Of a stretch of 64,000 nucleotides of DNA, positions 42,301-51,075 are shown piece by piece. Below the pieces are notes generated by a model. It did no database searches and was not told where the DNA came from. It worked only from the letters and a program-made list of their open reading frames with translations. The DNA comes from Paenibacillus tepidiphilus (GTDB lineage Bacteria; Bacillota; Bacilli; Paenibacillales; Paenibacillaceae): the NCBI RefSeq assembly GCF_008635795.1, contig NZ_VWRQ01000006.1, positions 62,001-126,000 on the forward strand, written 5' to 3'. Numbering within the stretch: the first letter of the stretch is position 1; each line of letters begins with the position of its first letter. Both the position numbers and the translations under genes were made by a program.

Positions 42301-42563
42301 GGTGAACCAGCGAATTTTGAGCACTCAGCAGTAGTAGAGATACAATGCCTTCTTAATCGCAACAACAGCTAATGTATCAGATTGACAACATTGCACATGC
42401 ACACAATCTTGCAACCGCCAGTCAGAGCAACCGCTCTCTACTCATCCGCTCTACCGTTACTCTGTTCCCTCTGCCTCTCCCCCCCTCTGGCCCTGCATCT
42501 CTGACCCTCCGCTCTACCTCCTTATACCCCTGCCCCTTCCCCCTCCCCATCTCTTTACTCCTC

Positions 42564-43580
42564 TTACAACAGCCCAGGCATGCACACCTGCGGGTCAAGC
42601 GACAGCTTGAGCAACTGCCCGGCATGCGTCAGTCCCGCACCGAACCCGTACAGCAGCACCTGCTGGCCGTTCTGCACTGTACCTGCACGGATGCCGAGAT
42701 CCAGAGCAAGCGGGATACTTGCCGCAGAGGTGTTGCCGAAGTACTCCAGACTGTACAGGGTCTTCTCCAGCGGATAACCCAGCCGCTCGCACACCGGCTC
42801 AATGATGCGCAGATTGGCGCTGTGCGGAATCAGCCAGTCGACCTCTTTGAGGGACGCGCCGAAGCGGGACAGCGTCTGCTCCACTCCCTGCGGTACCGTC
42901 CGCACCGCCCAGCGGAAGACCTCGCGTCCGTTCTGCACCAGCTTGCCCGTATTCGCAAGCTCCACTTCATTGACCGAACTGGCCAGACCCGAACGGTATA
43001 CATGCTGGGCTCCGCCCCCGTCGCTGCCCAGATGAAATCCCCTGAAATCATCCGGCTCTCCATCCTCCTTTGCCTCCACCAGCACCGCCCCCGCCCCGTC
43101 GCCAAACAGGATACAGGTGCTTCGGTCGCTGTAATCCGTAATTTTGGATAAGGCGTCCGCTCCTACAACCAGCACGCACCGGTGCAAACCGGCAGCAATG
43201 TAGGCATGCGCGGTATGCAGGGCATACACGAATCCGGCACAAGCCGCACTCATATCGAGCACTCCGGCCGATTGCGGGATGCCCAGCCGATGCTGGAGTA
43301 TGGAGGCTACCGAAGGAAACGGAAAGTCTGGCGTGCTGGTCGCCACCAGCACCATATCAATTTCCGCAGCGGATTTGCCGTAACGCCGGAGCATATCCGC
43401 TGCGGCAGCCACACATAAATCACTGGTGAACTCATCCGGCCGGCTGATCCGCCGTTCGCGGATTCCCGTCCGCTGGACAATCCACTCATCGCTGGTATCC
43501 ACCATCTGCTCCAAATCGTTATTGGTCAGCCTGCGGGCAGGGACATATGATCCTATGGCTGTTATTCTGGCTCCTCGCAC
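42564..43580 (-). CDS. fabH: 3-oxoacyl-ACP synthase III (KAS III)
   Basis: 338 residues. Catalytic triad: Cys114 in SAACAGFVYAL, His in IPHSANLRI and Asn in FGNTSAASIP; also DEWIVQRTGI near the N-terminus and GDGAGAVL. It condenses acetyl- or branched acyl-CoA with malonyl-ACP to start fatty acid synthesis. GTG at 43580 is chosen, with GAGGTG six bases upstream; the GTG at 43589 is inside that site. A FapR-like operator lies directly before it. It is a lone gene, so probably a second fabH copy. Confidence 0.93.
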   Translation of the reverse strand: MRGARITAIGSYVPARRLTNNDLEQMVDTSDEWIVQRTGIRERRISRPDEFTSDLCVAAAADMLRRYGKSAAEIDMVLVATSTPDFPFPSVASILQHRLGIPQSAGVLDMSAACAGFVYALHTAHAYIAAGLHRCVLVVGADALSKITDYSDRSTCILFGDGAGAVLVEAKEDGEPDDFRGFHLGSDGGGAQHVYRSGLASSVNEVELANTGKLVQNGREVFRWAVRTVPQGVEQTLSRFGASLKEVDWLIPHSANLRIIEPVCERLGYPLEKTLYSLEYFGNTSAASIPLALDLGIRAGTVQNGQQVLLYGFGAGLTHAGQLLKLSLDPQVCMPGLL

Positions 43581-43596
43581 TGCAATCACCTCTTAT

Positions 43597-43627
43597 TTAG
43601 TATCTAGTATTAGTATCTGGTGCTAAT
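43597..43627 (-). promoter_or_regulatory. FapR-like operator in front of fabH
   Basis: ATTAGTATCTGGTGCTAAT (43609-43627) is a near-palindrome (7 of 9 arm bases pair), very close to the FapR box known from fatty-acid genes of bacilli, which is built on TTAGTAC and its inverse. A second overlapping half (TTAGTATCTAGTATTAG) starts at 43597. FapR is a malonyl-CoA-responsive repressor of fab genes, which fits the adjacent fabH. Confidence 0.6.
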
Positions 43628-43674
43628 AATACTTGATAACCGTCTCTTTGCCAAGTGAAGCCGCAGGAAAACAA

Positions 43675-43800
43675 CCTGCCAATTTCAACTATTAACGCTT
43701 GCCCATCCTGCCAATTTCAACTATTAACGCTTGCCCATCCTGCCAATTTCAACTATTAACGCTTGCCCATCCTGCCAATTTCAACTATTTAACACTTACC
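43675..43800. repeat. 32-bp tandem repeat, three perfect units and a decayed fourth
   Basis: Units begin at 43675, 43707, 43739 and 43771, each starting CCTGCCAATTTCAACTATTA and ending ACGCTTGCCCAT. Copies follow each other directly with no spacer. Located between the fabH operator and the 3' end of the SDR gene. Confidence 0.95.
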
Positions 43801-43816
43801 TGACCCGCAATGTACA

Positions 43817-44671
43817 TCATTCTATGGCCAAAAACTCATCTTCGTAAATCGCCTGAACCCTTTCCAGAACATCCCGGGCTTGACTGATATATTTTAATGC
43901 CACAACCTTGCCCTTCTGCACAAACACACCGGTTTCATTGCTGTGCTTCCCGAGGGCACCTTCGTACAGCTTGTCGGCGCCGGAAGTAGGCGGAGAGAAG
44001 AACAGCTTCATTAACGGCTTGACCAGTAAGGGCAGCCCGGATTCCTTGCCTTTTCTCAGCGTATTGTTACCTCCCGGATCAACACTGCGGATCTTAATGT
44101 CTTCCTTGGCAAGCTGCGGCCCGATGGCCTGAGTCCATAGGGAGAGCGCAAGCTTTGAAGTGGCGTATGGACCAAGCAGTTTGCGAAAGGTTTTAGGGCG
44201 CTCCAGGATCTCGATACTGAATTCCTTAGTAAATTTCAGCGCCGAGGATGAGGTGTTAATCACGGTTTTCAAGGCACTTTGTTTAATGAGCTCCTTTACC
44301 TCCATCAAAATGATATACGGAACGACCGTCATCAGCTCGTAATGCTGTTCACGCCCTTGTCCTGAATAGCGCAGCGCGGGAAAAGACCCGCCGGCGTTGT
44401 TAAACAAGATGTCGATACGCTGCTCCGTGCGTTTGATGGCTTCCAAGGACCTCTTCAGACTGGCATAATCGGCAAGGTCGGCCGTCTTATATATCCGGAG
44501 CCTTCCCTTCTGAATGGCTTGCTGAAGGCCTACATCCTCCGCAGGAAAATCAGAACGGTTCAATGCCACCACCTGCCAATCCTCTGCCAGCAGCTTCCGC
44601 GTTAATTCCAGCCCGATCCCGGCGTTTGCGCCTGTAATCATTGCAACCTGTTCATTCCGTTTGATGTTCAT
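43817..44671 (-). CDS. Short-chain dehydrogenase/reductase family protein
   Basis: 284 residues. Rossmann motif TGANAGIGL (residues about 13-21), NNAGG, catalytic Ser in INTSSSALKF and YATSK with the Tyr and Lys of the active site. NAD(P)H-dependent oxidoreductase of unknown substrate, similar in plan to retinol-dehydrogenase-like SDRs. ATG at 44671 is seven bases after AAGGAG. It is divergent from a broken merR gene, and its promoter has a 19-base spacer with a MerR-type palindrome, so it was probably the target of that regulator. Confidence 0.88.
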   Translation of the reverse strand: MNIKRNEQVAMITGANAGIGLELTRKLLAEDWQVVALNRSDFPAEDVGLQQAIQKGRLRIYKTADLADYASLKRSLEAIKRTEQRIDILFNNAGGSFPALRYSGQGREQHYELMTVVPYIILMEVKELIKQSALKTVINTSSSALKFTKEFSIEILERPKTFRKLLGPYATSKLALSLWTQAIGPQLAKEDIKIRSVDPGGNNTLRKGKESGLPLLVKPLMKLFFSPPTSGADKLYEGALGKHSNETGVFVQKGKVVALKYISQARDVLERVQAIYEDEFLAIE

Positions 44672-44716
44672 TGTCATTCTCCTTCGGCTAATGGAGTATT
44701 GTTCCTGATAGCGCAT

Positions 44717-44747
44717 ATTCTATAACTTGGAGTCGACTCCAAGTCAA
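44717..44747 (-). promoter_or_regulatory. MerR-type promoter of the SDR gene with perfect palindromic operator
   Basis: Minus strand TTGACT (44747-44742), a 19-base spacer, TAGAAT (44722-44717). The spacer holds most of a perfect 20-bp palindrome (ACTTGGAGTC and its reverse complement, 44726-44745). A long 19-base spacer with an internal dyad is the mark of MerR-controlled promoters. Confidence 0.75.
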
Positions 44748-44785
44748 TGCGCATGAGCTCAGATCCTATTCCTAAGAAAAGCGGC

Positions 44786-44816
44786 TTGACTTGGAGCCAG
44801 CTTCAATATCTATAAT
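44786..44816 (+). promoter_or_regulatory. MerR-type promoter of merR itself
   Basis: TTGACT (44786-44791), a 19-base spacer, TATAAT (44811-44816). The spacer carries an imperfect copy of the same dyad (ACTTGGAGCCAGCTTCAA). This suggests autoregulation by the adjacent MerR protein. Confidence 0.72.
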
Positions 44817-44848
44817 GAACAAAACAATAGTCTCCGGGAGGGATGAGG

Positions 44849-45327
44849 ATGAGGGAAGAACAGACTTTTACGATCAAGCAGGCCGCAGAGCAAACCGGAA
44901 TTTCTGAAGATACCATCCGTTATTATGAAAAAATCGCATTGCTGTCCCGGGCAGAACGTAAGGATAACGGACACCGTGTCTCCGTCAAAAGGATATCCAT
45001 ACGATCCGGCTCCTGTCTTGTCTGAAAAAAACGGGGATGGCGCTCGAAGAAATGCGACCTTTCTTGGCTGTCTCCTCCGATGCCGACCCGGCGGAATACC
45101 CCGAACTGGTAGAGCACTTACGGAGCCACAGGGGAAATATCGTCAGCCAGATCGCCTCTTTGCAGCAGATCGTCGATTTCATCGACATGAAGCTGGAGGA
45201 AGGGCGTTTACGGCAGGATTGCACAAATGAGATGCAGAAGAACGCCTCCGGTACAATGAATGGCCATCCGAATCCCAAGGCCGTTTCACCCGTTCAGATG
45301 AATTACTTTTCCCGGTCCTCTATCTGA
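44849..45327 (+). pseudogene. MerR-family regulator broken by a frameshift
   Basis: The first part, from ATG 44849, encodes an intact MerR HTH (FTIKQAAEQTGISEDTIRYYEKIALLSRAERKDNGHRV) and then runs out of frame, stopping at 45025. In another frame from about 44993 the usual continuation appears: DIHTIRLLSCLKKTGMALEEMRPFL, then a dimerisation coiled coil (VEHLRSHRGNIVSQIASLQQIVDFIDMKLEEG in total) up to 45327. A two-base insertion or one-base loss near 44985-44995 (an A-rich AAAAGG) explains it. It could be a true decay or a sequencing error. Confidence 0.75.
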
Positions 45328-45353
45328 ATTTTGGGCGGAGATTACTTATATCC

Positions 45354-45386
45354 ATAAAAAAACTGCGGCCGCAAAGGCCGCAGTTC
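45354..45386 (-). terminator. Rho-independent terminator of the GH28/ABC operon
   Basis: AACTGCGGCC pairs exactly with GGCCGCAGTT around GCAAA; on the minus strand it is followed by seven T. Confidence 0.85.
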
Positions 45387-45434
45387 CATTTATCCGTGTT
45401 CAATGTCCCCAATTCACCAATACACCTGTTAAGG

Positions 45435-46778
45435 TTAAATCCCTGCCGTTTCTCCGCTCCGCTCTTCCAGCAGCGCTTCCGGCTTCGCCGTATTACGGGA
45501 GCGGCAGGCCAGCAGTTCAACATTATCCCCGTTCTCGACATAGAAGGCCGGGCCTTCATGGTTCTCTACGGTGACATTCTGGAAAAGGATGTCCCGCACA
45601 TTGCCCATTACGAAGCCGCGCCGCACCATATCCTCCAGCCCGGTCATCATATCGGGCTGGCCCGGAACGGCATTCTCCGCCATGGAAATGTCGATGTTGG
45701 TGAAGCTCATCTCGGCCACATACTGTTCGGCCAGCCCGTACAGGAACCCGGCGGCGGCGTGGACATTCCGGGCGGTGATGTTGGCATAGTGAATGCGCCG
45801 GAACAGCGGTGTCTCCTCCGTAACCGGATATGGCTGCTTGTCCCAGACGTACTTCTCCTTGCCGCGCGGTCCGCAGTGGTAATAAAGATTCGCCGTGAAG
45901 GGACAGAGGACACCGTCCATGACGATATTGCTGACCCGGATATCCTCAATCACACCGCCGCGCCCGCGGCGCGACTTCATGCGGATGCCGCGGTCTGTCT
46001 CCTTGAATACGCAGTTGCTGATCACGACATTGCGGATACTTCCGCTCATTTCGCTGCCCAGCACCACGCCGCCATGGCCGTGCTGCATCGTGCAGTCCGC
46101 AATGGTAATGTTCTCGCAGGGGACCCGTTCCTCCGTGTCCTCCGTTCCGGCTTTGATCGCGATGCAGTCGTCGCCGACATCAATATGGCACCCCGTGATA
46201 CGCACGCCATTGCAGGACTCCGGATTAATCCCGTCCGTATTCGGCGAATCCGCCGGATTCAGAATGTTGACATTGTCCACCGCCACATTGCGGCACAGAA
46301 TCGGATTCACCGTCCAGCTCGGCGAGTTGAGCAAGGTCACATCGCGGATCGTTACCCGGTCGCAATTGTAGAAACTAATTAGCGTAGGACGGGGATACTC
46401 CAGCTCATCCGGCCGGTGGCGGTGCTTCTCCCACCAGGGCGCACCGTTTCCGTTCAATGTGCCGCTGCCGGTGACAGAGACATTGACCAGCCCCGTACCG
46501 AATATACAAGGGGAGTGAACCTGCCGTCTTACTCCTTCCCATCTGGCCTCCACCGGCGGATAGTCCGCCGGATCGGTGCTGAACGACAGCACCGCGCCCG
46601 GACTTAACCGCAGCTCAATGTTGCTGCGGAGCATAATGGCCCCTGTGGTATACGTGCCGGCGGGCACGTACACCGTTCCGCCGCCGGCCTGATCCGCCGC
46701 AGCGATGGCTGCCAATATCGCGCCGGTTGCCGGCACTCCGCTGCCTGGCAGCGCTCCGTAATCCGTGATGTTATACAC
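45435..46778 (-). CDS. GH28 polygalacturonase-like glycoside hydrolase
   Basis: 447 residues, right-handed beta-helix. All GH28 active-site motifs are present: NTDG (180-183), DD (203-204), GHG (234-236) and RGIRMK (263-268, R-x-K). No signal peptide, so it would act inside the cell on imported oligogalacturonides or related pectin fragments. Last gene of a four-gene operon with two ABC permeases and a lipoprotein, which is the classic arrangement for uptake and cleavage of pectin oligomers. Confidence 0.9.
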   Translation of the reverse strand: MYNITDYGALPGSGVPATGAILAAIAAADQAGGGTVYVPAGTYTTGAIMLRSNIELRLSPGAVLSFSTDPADYPPVEARWEGVRRQVHSPCIFGTGLVNVSVTGSGTLNGNGAPWWEKHRHRPDELEYPRPTLISFYNCDRVTIRDVTLLNSPSWTVNPILCRNVAVDNVNILNPADSPNTDGINPESCNGVRITGCHIDVGDDCIAIKAGTEDTEERVPCENITIADCTMQHGHGGVVLGSEMSGSIRNVVISNCVFKETDRGIRMKSRRGRGGVIEDIRVSNIVMDGVLCPFTANLYYHCGPRGKEKYVWDKQPYPVTEETPLFRRIHYANITARNVHAAAGFLYGLAEQYVAEMSFTNIDISMAENAVPGQPDMMTGLEDMVRRGFVMGNVRDILFQNVTVENHEGPAFYVENGDNVELLACRSRNTAKPEALLEERSGETAGI

Positions 46779-46794
46779 CGGCTTGCCTCCTTTG

Positions 46795-47670
46795 TTAACC
46801 CTTCATTGATCCGAGCAGCGCACCCTTGGCAAAATGCTTTTGCAGGAACGGATACACCATCAGGATCGGCAGCGTAGCCACCACGATGACAGCCATCTTG
46901 ATCGTCTGGTCCGGCGGCGGCACAGCCGCGTCGAGCGTCGAGCTGTAATCCATACCGCTGGCCAGTACGACAATCTGTCTCAGCAATACCTGGATCGGCC
47001 ATTTCGCACTGTCATCCAGATAGAGAATGGCGCTCATGTACGTGTTCCAGTACGTTACAGCGTAGAACAGGGAGATAGTCGCAATCGAAGGCAGCGAGAG
47101 CGGCAGCACAATGCGGAACAGGATGCCGAAGTCGTTGCAGCCGTCGATTTTGGCCGATTCCTCCAGTCCGTCAGGAATGTTCTGGAAGAAATTTTTAAGG
47201 ATAATCATGTTAAACGCACTAATCGCCGAGGGAAGGATCAGCGCCCAGTAGGAATTAATCAGTCCCAGTTCCTTTACCACGAGGAAGGTCGGGATCATCC
47301 CGCCATGGAACAGCATAGTGAATACGACAAGGAAGTTCACCACATTGCGTCCGTCCAGATCCCGGCGGGCCAGTGCATAGGCCATCAGTGCGGTGATAAA
47401 CATACTGAAGGCCGTACCGATAAGAGTAACCCCGATCGACACCCCCAGCGCCCGGAAGATCGTATTTGTCGAGAAAATAAACTCATACGCCTCAAAGCTC
47501 CAGACCTTCGGAATCAGCACGAATTTATTCGCCGCCAGCTCGGCGCTGGTCGTAAAGGACCCGGCCACCACATGAATGAACGGCAGCACCGTAATCAGCG
47601 CAATCAGGGCCAGCAGCGTAAAGTTCACGGCGGCGAATATTCTCCCGCCAAGCGTTCTATCTTCTACCAT
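46795..47670 (-). CDS. Carbohydrate ABC transporter permease (LplC/YtcP type)
   Basis: 291 residues with six helices. The EAA loop is LEESAKIDGCNDFGILFRIVLPLSLPSIATIS. The C-terminus ending in VYPFLQKHFAKGALLGSMKG is typical of the CUT1-like LplC/YtcP subgroup. Works with the LplB-type permease just upstream (22 bases) and the lipoprotein of the operon; the ATPase must come from elsewhere, as is usual (MsmX type). Confidence 0.92.
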   Translation of the reverse strand: MVEDRTLGGRIFAAVNFTLLALIALITVLPFIHVVAGSFTTSAELAANKFVLIPKVWSFEAYEFIFSTNTIFRALGVSIGVTLIGTAFSMFITALMAYALARRDLDGRNVVNFLVVFTMLFHGGMIPTFLVVKELGLINSYWALILPSAISAFNMIILKNFFQNIPDGLEESAKIDGCNDFGILFRIVLPLSLPSIATISLFYAVTYWNTYMSAILYLDDSAKWPIQVLLRQIVVLASGMDYSSTLDAAVPPPDQTIKMAVIVVATLPILMVYPFLQKHFAKGALLGSMKG

Positions 47671-47692
47671 TTCTCGTTACCTCCCGCTTGCA

Positions 47693-48661
47693 TTAATAAA
47701 CGCCTTCTTCGCCCATTTTTTTGGATAGCCGGTTGACTGTCATTACCATGACGAGTCCGACAAGCGACTTAAAGAAGCCGATGGCTGTACTGTAACTGAA
47801 TTGCCCTTGCTGCATACCTGCAGTATAGACATACGTATCAATAATTTCCGCGACTTCGCGGTTCATGGAGTTCAGCATCAGGTAGACATGCTCGAATCCA
47901 AGATCCAGCACGGAACCGATTTTCAGAATCAGCAGAGTAATAATGACGCTGCGGATTGCCGGAAGCGTGATGTGCCATACCTGACGCAGTCTGCCTGCAC
48001 CGTCCATACGCGCGGCTTCATACAGCCCCGGATCGACGGCGGCGATGGCCGCCAAGTAAATAATCGTGCCCCAGCCGGCTTCCCGCCAGATGACCTGGAT
48101 AATATAGAGCGGCCTGAACCAGGTAGGATTGAGGAGGAAGTTCACTTTTTCAAAGCCGAAGAAAGTGAGCAGCTCGTTAATAATCCCGCCGTCCATCGTT
48201 ACCATAACGAAGGTAATGGAGACCACGATAACCCAGGACATAAAGTGCGGCAAATACACCAGCGTCTGGAAGGTTCTTTTGAAAAAGCTGCCGCGCAGCT
48301 CATTGAGCATCAGCGCCAATATGATCGGCACCGGGAAATAAAAGATGATATTCATTCCGAACAGAATCAGCGTGTTCACCAAAATGTTCAGGAAATCCGG
48401 TTCGGTGAACAGGCGCTTGAACTGCTCCATTCCCACCCACTCGCTGCCGAGTATTCCCTGGTAAGGCTTATAATCCTGAAATGAGATAATCAGACCGTAC
48501 ATCGGGAAATACTTGAACACCAGAAAATACAGCACTCCCGGGATCAACATAATATACAGCAGCTTGTTCCTCCACAGCCGCTTCTTCAGCTCGCCGTTTC
48601 GCTTACGTTTACGGGCCTTCGGCTGCGGAACAATACCGGGCTGAGCGGTGGCCTCCTGCAT
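47693..48661 (-). CDS. Carbohydrate ABC transporter permease (LplB/YteP type)
   Basis: 322 residues with six helices after a basic N-terminal tail (KARKRKRNGELKKRLWRNK). Subgroup marks are YFPMYGLIISFQDYKPYQGILGSEWVG and the EAA loop YEAARMDGAGRLRQVWHITLPAIR. Forms the heterodimeric channel with the LplC-type permease. Located 99 bases after the lipoprotein gene. Confidence 0.92.
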   Translation of the reverse strand: MQEATAQPGIVPQPKARKRKRNGELKKRLWRNKLLYIMLIPGVLYFLVFKYFPMYGLIISFQDYKPYQGILGSEWVGMEQFKRLFTEPDFLNILVNTLILFGMNIIFYFPVPIILALMLNELRGSFFKRTFQTLVYLPHFMSWVIVVSITFVMVTMDGGIINELLTFFGFEKVNFLLNPTWFRPLYIIQVIWREAGWGTIIYLAAIAAVDPGLYEAARMDGAGRLRQVWHITLPAIRSVIITLLILKIGSVLDLGFEHVYLMLNSMNREVAEIIDTYVYTAGMQQGQFSYSTAIGFFKSLVGLVMVMTVNRLSKKMGEEGVY

Positions 48662-48760
48662 GGCTCTCTCTTCCTTTCTGTTTCAAAATCTTCTATACAT
48701 CAGCGGGAAGACCGGGCCCGTCTCGCGGCGGGTCAAGTCTTCCCTATGACTCAGAGCTTC

Positions 48761-50332
48761 TTACTTCTTATAGGCTGCGTTGTATTCTTCGATAATCTGA
48801 GCGCCGCCGCGGCTCTTCCAGTTCTCCACTTCTTTTTCGAATCCGGCTTTATCAAGCTGGCCGTACATATAGTTATAGGTTGCGTCGGTAATGATCTGCT
48901 GCAATTCCACGCCTTTGGTCGTATAAGTCTCGGAATCCAGTGCAGCCGTAGGATCGGCTACGCCCACCTTAACATTCTCCAGAACCAGCTCTTCGGCATG
49001 AATACGGCCAGGCAGTACGTTATAAGGCTGGTACATACCGTTGGTTTCGCTTTCGCCGATTACGCTGTCCTTGTAGCCCTTGACCTCGCGTTCGATCAGT
49101 TCCTTGTTATCCGCAGCCTTGGCTTTACCGTCTTCAACGGTATAGTGGGTACCTTCAATCCCCCAATACATCAGGTTGGAGACTTCTGGAGTCATCATTT
49201 TGTCGAAGAAAGCCAGGATATTCTTCAGCTCGGCTTCATCCTTAATTGCAGATTTCGGGAACAGTACTACGTTGTTGTAGCCGGGAATCATCCACTGCGC
49301 GAACTTGCCGTTCGGGCTGGCAACCATACTGTGCGTATCCAGCACGGCATCCGGTACGTTCTTGATCAAATCCTTGTTCAGGGAATCAATGTCCTGCATG
49401 GAACCGCCAATGTAGAGGCCGGCTTTGCCGCTGGTGAACATGTTCACGGCATCTGTCTTACTGGTGGCCGCGAAGTCCTGGTTCATGTATCCGCCTTCAC
49501 GAAGCTTTTTAAAGAAGTCCATCGTGTCGATGTACTGCTGGAACATGAATTCAGGCTGCAGCTGTCCATCCTTCTCACCCCAGCTGTTCGGGGTTTCGAA
49601 CCAGGAGGATACGGTTTTGAAAGCACCATAGACGAGTTCATTACGGTCTACGACACCGATGGTGTCCTTCTTGCCGTTGCCGTCCGGGTCCTGCTCGGTG
49701 AATGCTTTAGCCATTGCGAACAGCTCATCAACGTTAGCCGGAGCCTTCAGGCCCAGCTTGTCAGCCCAGTCCTTGCGGTAGATAATCCCTTGCCGCGCCA
49801 GCGGACGTCCGATATAGAGCGTATAGAGCTTGCCTTCCACCTTTGTATTGTTGAGAATTTCTGGCTTCAGCTTGTTGAGATTCGGGAACTCCGACAGCAG
49901 CGGACCGATTTCCCAGAACTGTCCGTCCTTGATCGCTTCCTTCATCTGCAGGAAGGTCGTCTGATTCTTCAGATAAGTGACCTGCGGCAGGGAGCCGGTG
50001 GCGAACGAGGAGTTCAGCTTTTCTTCATACGTATCTGCCGGGAAGAATTGATAGGTCAGCTTTGTGTTTGTCAGCTTTTCCACTTCAGTCTTAATGGTGT
50101 CAGGCGGTGTTTCCGAGGTGTTCAGCGGCAGCATGATCTTGATCTCTGTAGGCTTGGCCGGTTCGGCCGGCTCCGCCGGTTTCTCTGTGGCGGCTGTGTC
50201 AGTTCCGCTGTTTGCAGCCGGTTCTTTCGTCGCATCCGCAGCATTGCCTCCGTTGTTGTTGTTACCGCACGCTGCCAGCATGCTCATTGTCAGCAGCGCG
50301 GACAGGAGCAGGGTGAAGGATTTTTTCTTCAT
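48761..50332 (-). CDS. Extracellular solute-binding lipoprotein (LplA/YtcQ type)
   Basis: 523 residues. Signal peptide with lipobox LAAC (Cys22), then an acidic, Ala/Pro/Thr-rich linker and a large binding domain: NDPDGNGKKDT-type calcium-like loop (TEQDPDGNGKKDTIGVVDRNELVYG), MMTPEVSNLMYWGIEGTHYTVEDGK and ITDATYNYMYGQLDKAGFE. It captures the oligosaccharide for the permease pair. First gene of the operon. The protein coded at 54323-55849 is a clear paralogue (shared blocks such as RQGII, VDRN-LVYG, ITDATYNY). Confidence 0.93.
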   Translation of the reverse strand: MKKKSFTLLLSALLTMSMLAACGNNNNGGNAADATKEPAANSGTDTAATEKPAEPAEPAKPTEIKIMLPLNTSETPPDTIKTEVEKLTNTKLTYQFFPADTYEEKLNSSFATGSLPQVTYLKNQTTFLQMKEAIKDGQFWEIGPLLSEFPNLNKLKPEILNNTKVEGKLYTLYIGRPLARQGIIYRKDWADKLGLKAPANVDELFAMAKAFTEQDPDGNGKKDTIGVVDRNELVYGAFKTVSSWFETPNSWGEKDGQLQPEFMFQQYIDTMDFFKKLREGGYMNQDFAATSKTDAVNMFTSGKAGLYIGGSMQDIDSLNKDLIKNVPDAVLDTHSMVASPNGKFAQWMIPGYNNVVLFPKSAIKDEAELKNILAFFDKMMTPEVSNLMYWGIEGTHYTVEDGKAKAADNKELIEREVKGYKDSVIGESETNGMYQPYNVLPGRIHAEELVLENVKVGVADPTAALDSETYTTKGVELQQIITDATYNYMYGQLDKAGFEKEVENWKSRGGAQIIEEYNAAYKK

Positions 50333-50407
50333 ACCTTTGTTGACCTCCGTTTTGAACTTGTATTGGTTACACGCTTCACACTACAGGCCAAATCCGGTTA
50401 CGAAAAC

Positions 50408-50458
50408 AATCATTTACCCAGAAAGCCGCGCCGTACCTGGGCGCCTGAGTAAATGATT
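50408..50458. promoter_or_regulatory. Inverted repeat upstream of the lipoprotein/ABC operon
   Basis: AATCATTTAC (50408-50417) and its exact reverse complement GTAAATGATT (50449-50458) lie 76-126 bases before the lipoprotein start. The AATGATTAT core recurs near 55979 and 55998 in front of the paralogous lipoprotein and AraC genes, so it may be a shared operator. Confidence 0.5.
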
Positions 50459-50559
50459 ATCGGGTGCACGGGGTGATCATTGGGAGGGTGCTGGGGGTTG
50501 CTGGAGGGTGCCGGGGGCGGCATTGTAGCAGGGCGCAGCGGGAAAAGGCAGTGAAGCCT

Positions 50560-50850
50560 TACTTCGGCGGCCAATGGGCTGCTGCGGGGAAGGTTTGGGC
50601 CTGCGGCCGCTGTTGTCAGCGGATGTTATTGATTGGAACGATTAGAGGAGGGGAACATCCGCAGACAAAGGCGGACGCTACTGCTCCTCCGGCTCCAAAC
50701 TCCCCCTCCGCGCCGGCACGCCGCCGGAGGACCGCCCTTCCCCCTGATCGTGGAAGGGGGAGTAAGGGCTTGCCGCCGCTTGTGATTTCGCGGCGGCATG
50801 CCGGATATTGGTCCCGCAGCTACTAGGCTGCTGCGGGGAAGGTTAGTTTG
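50560..50850. repeat. GC-rich intergenic hairpin and repeat block
   Basis: GGCTGCTGCGGGGAAGGTT occurs twice (about 50579 and 50827), bounding a segment with hairpins: CTTCCCCC/GGAAGGGGGAG and CCGCCG/CGGCGG. The one long ORF across it has no ribosome site and low-complexity, Arg/Pro-rich translation, so I call no gene. It looks like a dispersed intergenic element. Confidence 0.5.
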
Positions 50851-50917
50851 ATTTTGGCACACTAATTCGTCCACTTGCGGTTTCCACGGTTCTAATTCGA
50901 TTTTGGCACACTAATTC
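50850..50917. repeat. Direct repeat, two 19-bp copies
   Basis: GATTTTGGCACACTAATTC at 50850-50868 and 50899-50917, 49 bases apart, each next to a CTAATTC-like word. Nearby (50950-51025) GCGATTATC also occurs twice. No gene is visible in this segment. Confidence 0.8.
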
Positions 50918-51075
50918 AGGCCCATGTCCGCTGAAACGTTAAATAAGCTCATATTAAGTGGCGATTATCTAACTAGACTTCTGAAATTCAAGGAAAAGAC
51001 GGAATTAGTTTGCGATTATCCACTTAGAATGTGCATCCCCACTACTCAGCAGCTTCAGCAAGCACCCGGCAGCAG

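Noticed and set aside
43675..43800. Possible CRISPR array
   Set aside because: The 32-bp units are directly adjacent with no spacers, and no cas genes are seen.
48746..50452. 568-codon plus-strand ORF opposite the solute-binding lipoprotein
   Set aside because: The minus-strand frame encodes a lipobox and clear binding-protein motifs; the plus frame has no domain or ribosome site.
50464..50826. 120-codon plus-strand ORF
   Set aside because: No ribosome site, Arg/Pro/Gly low-complexity translation, and it runs across hairpin repeats.
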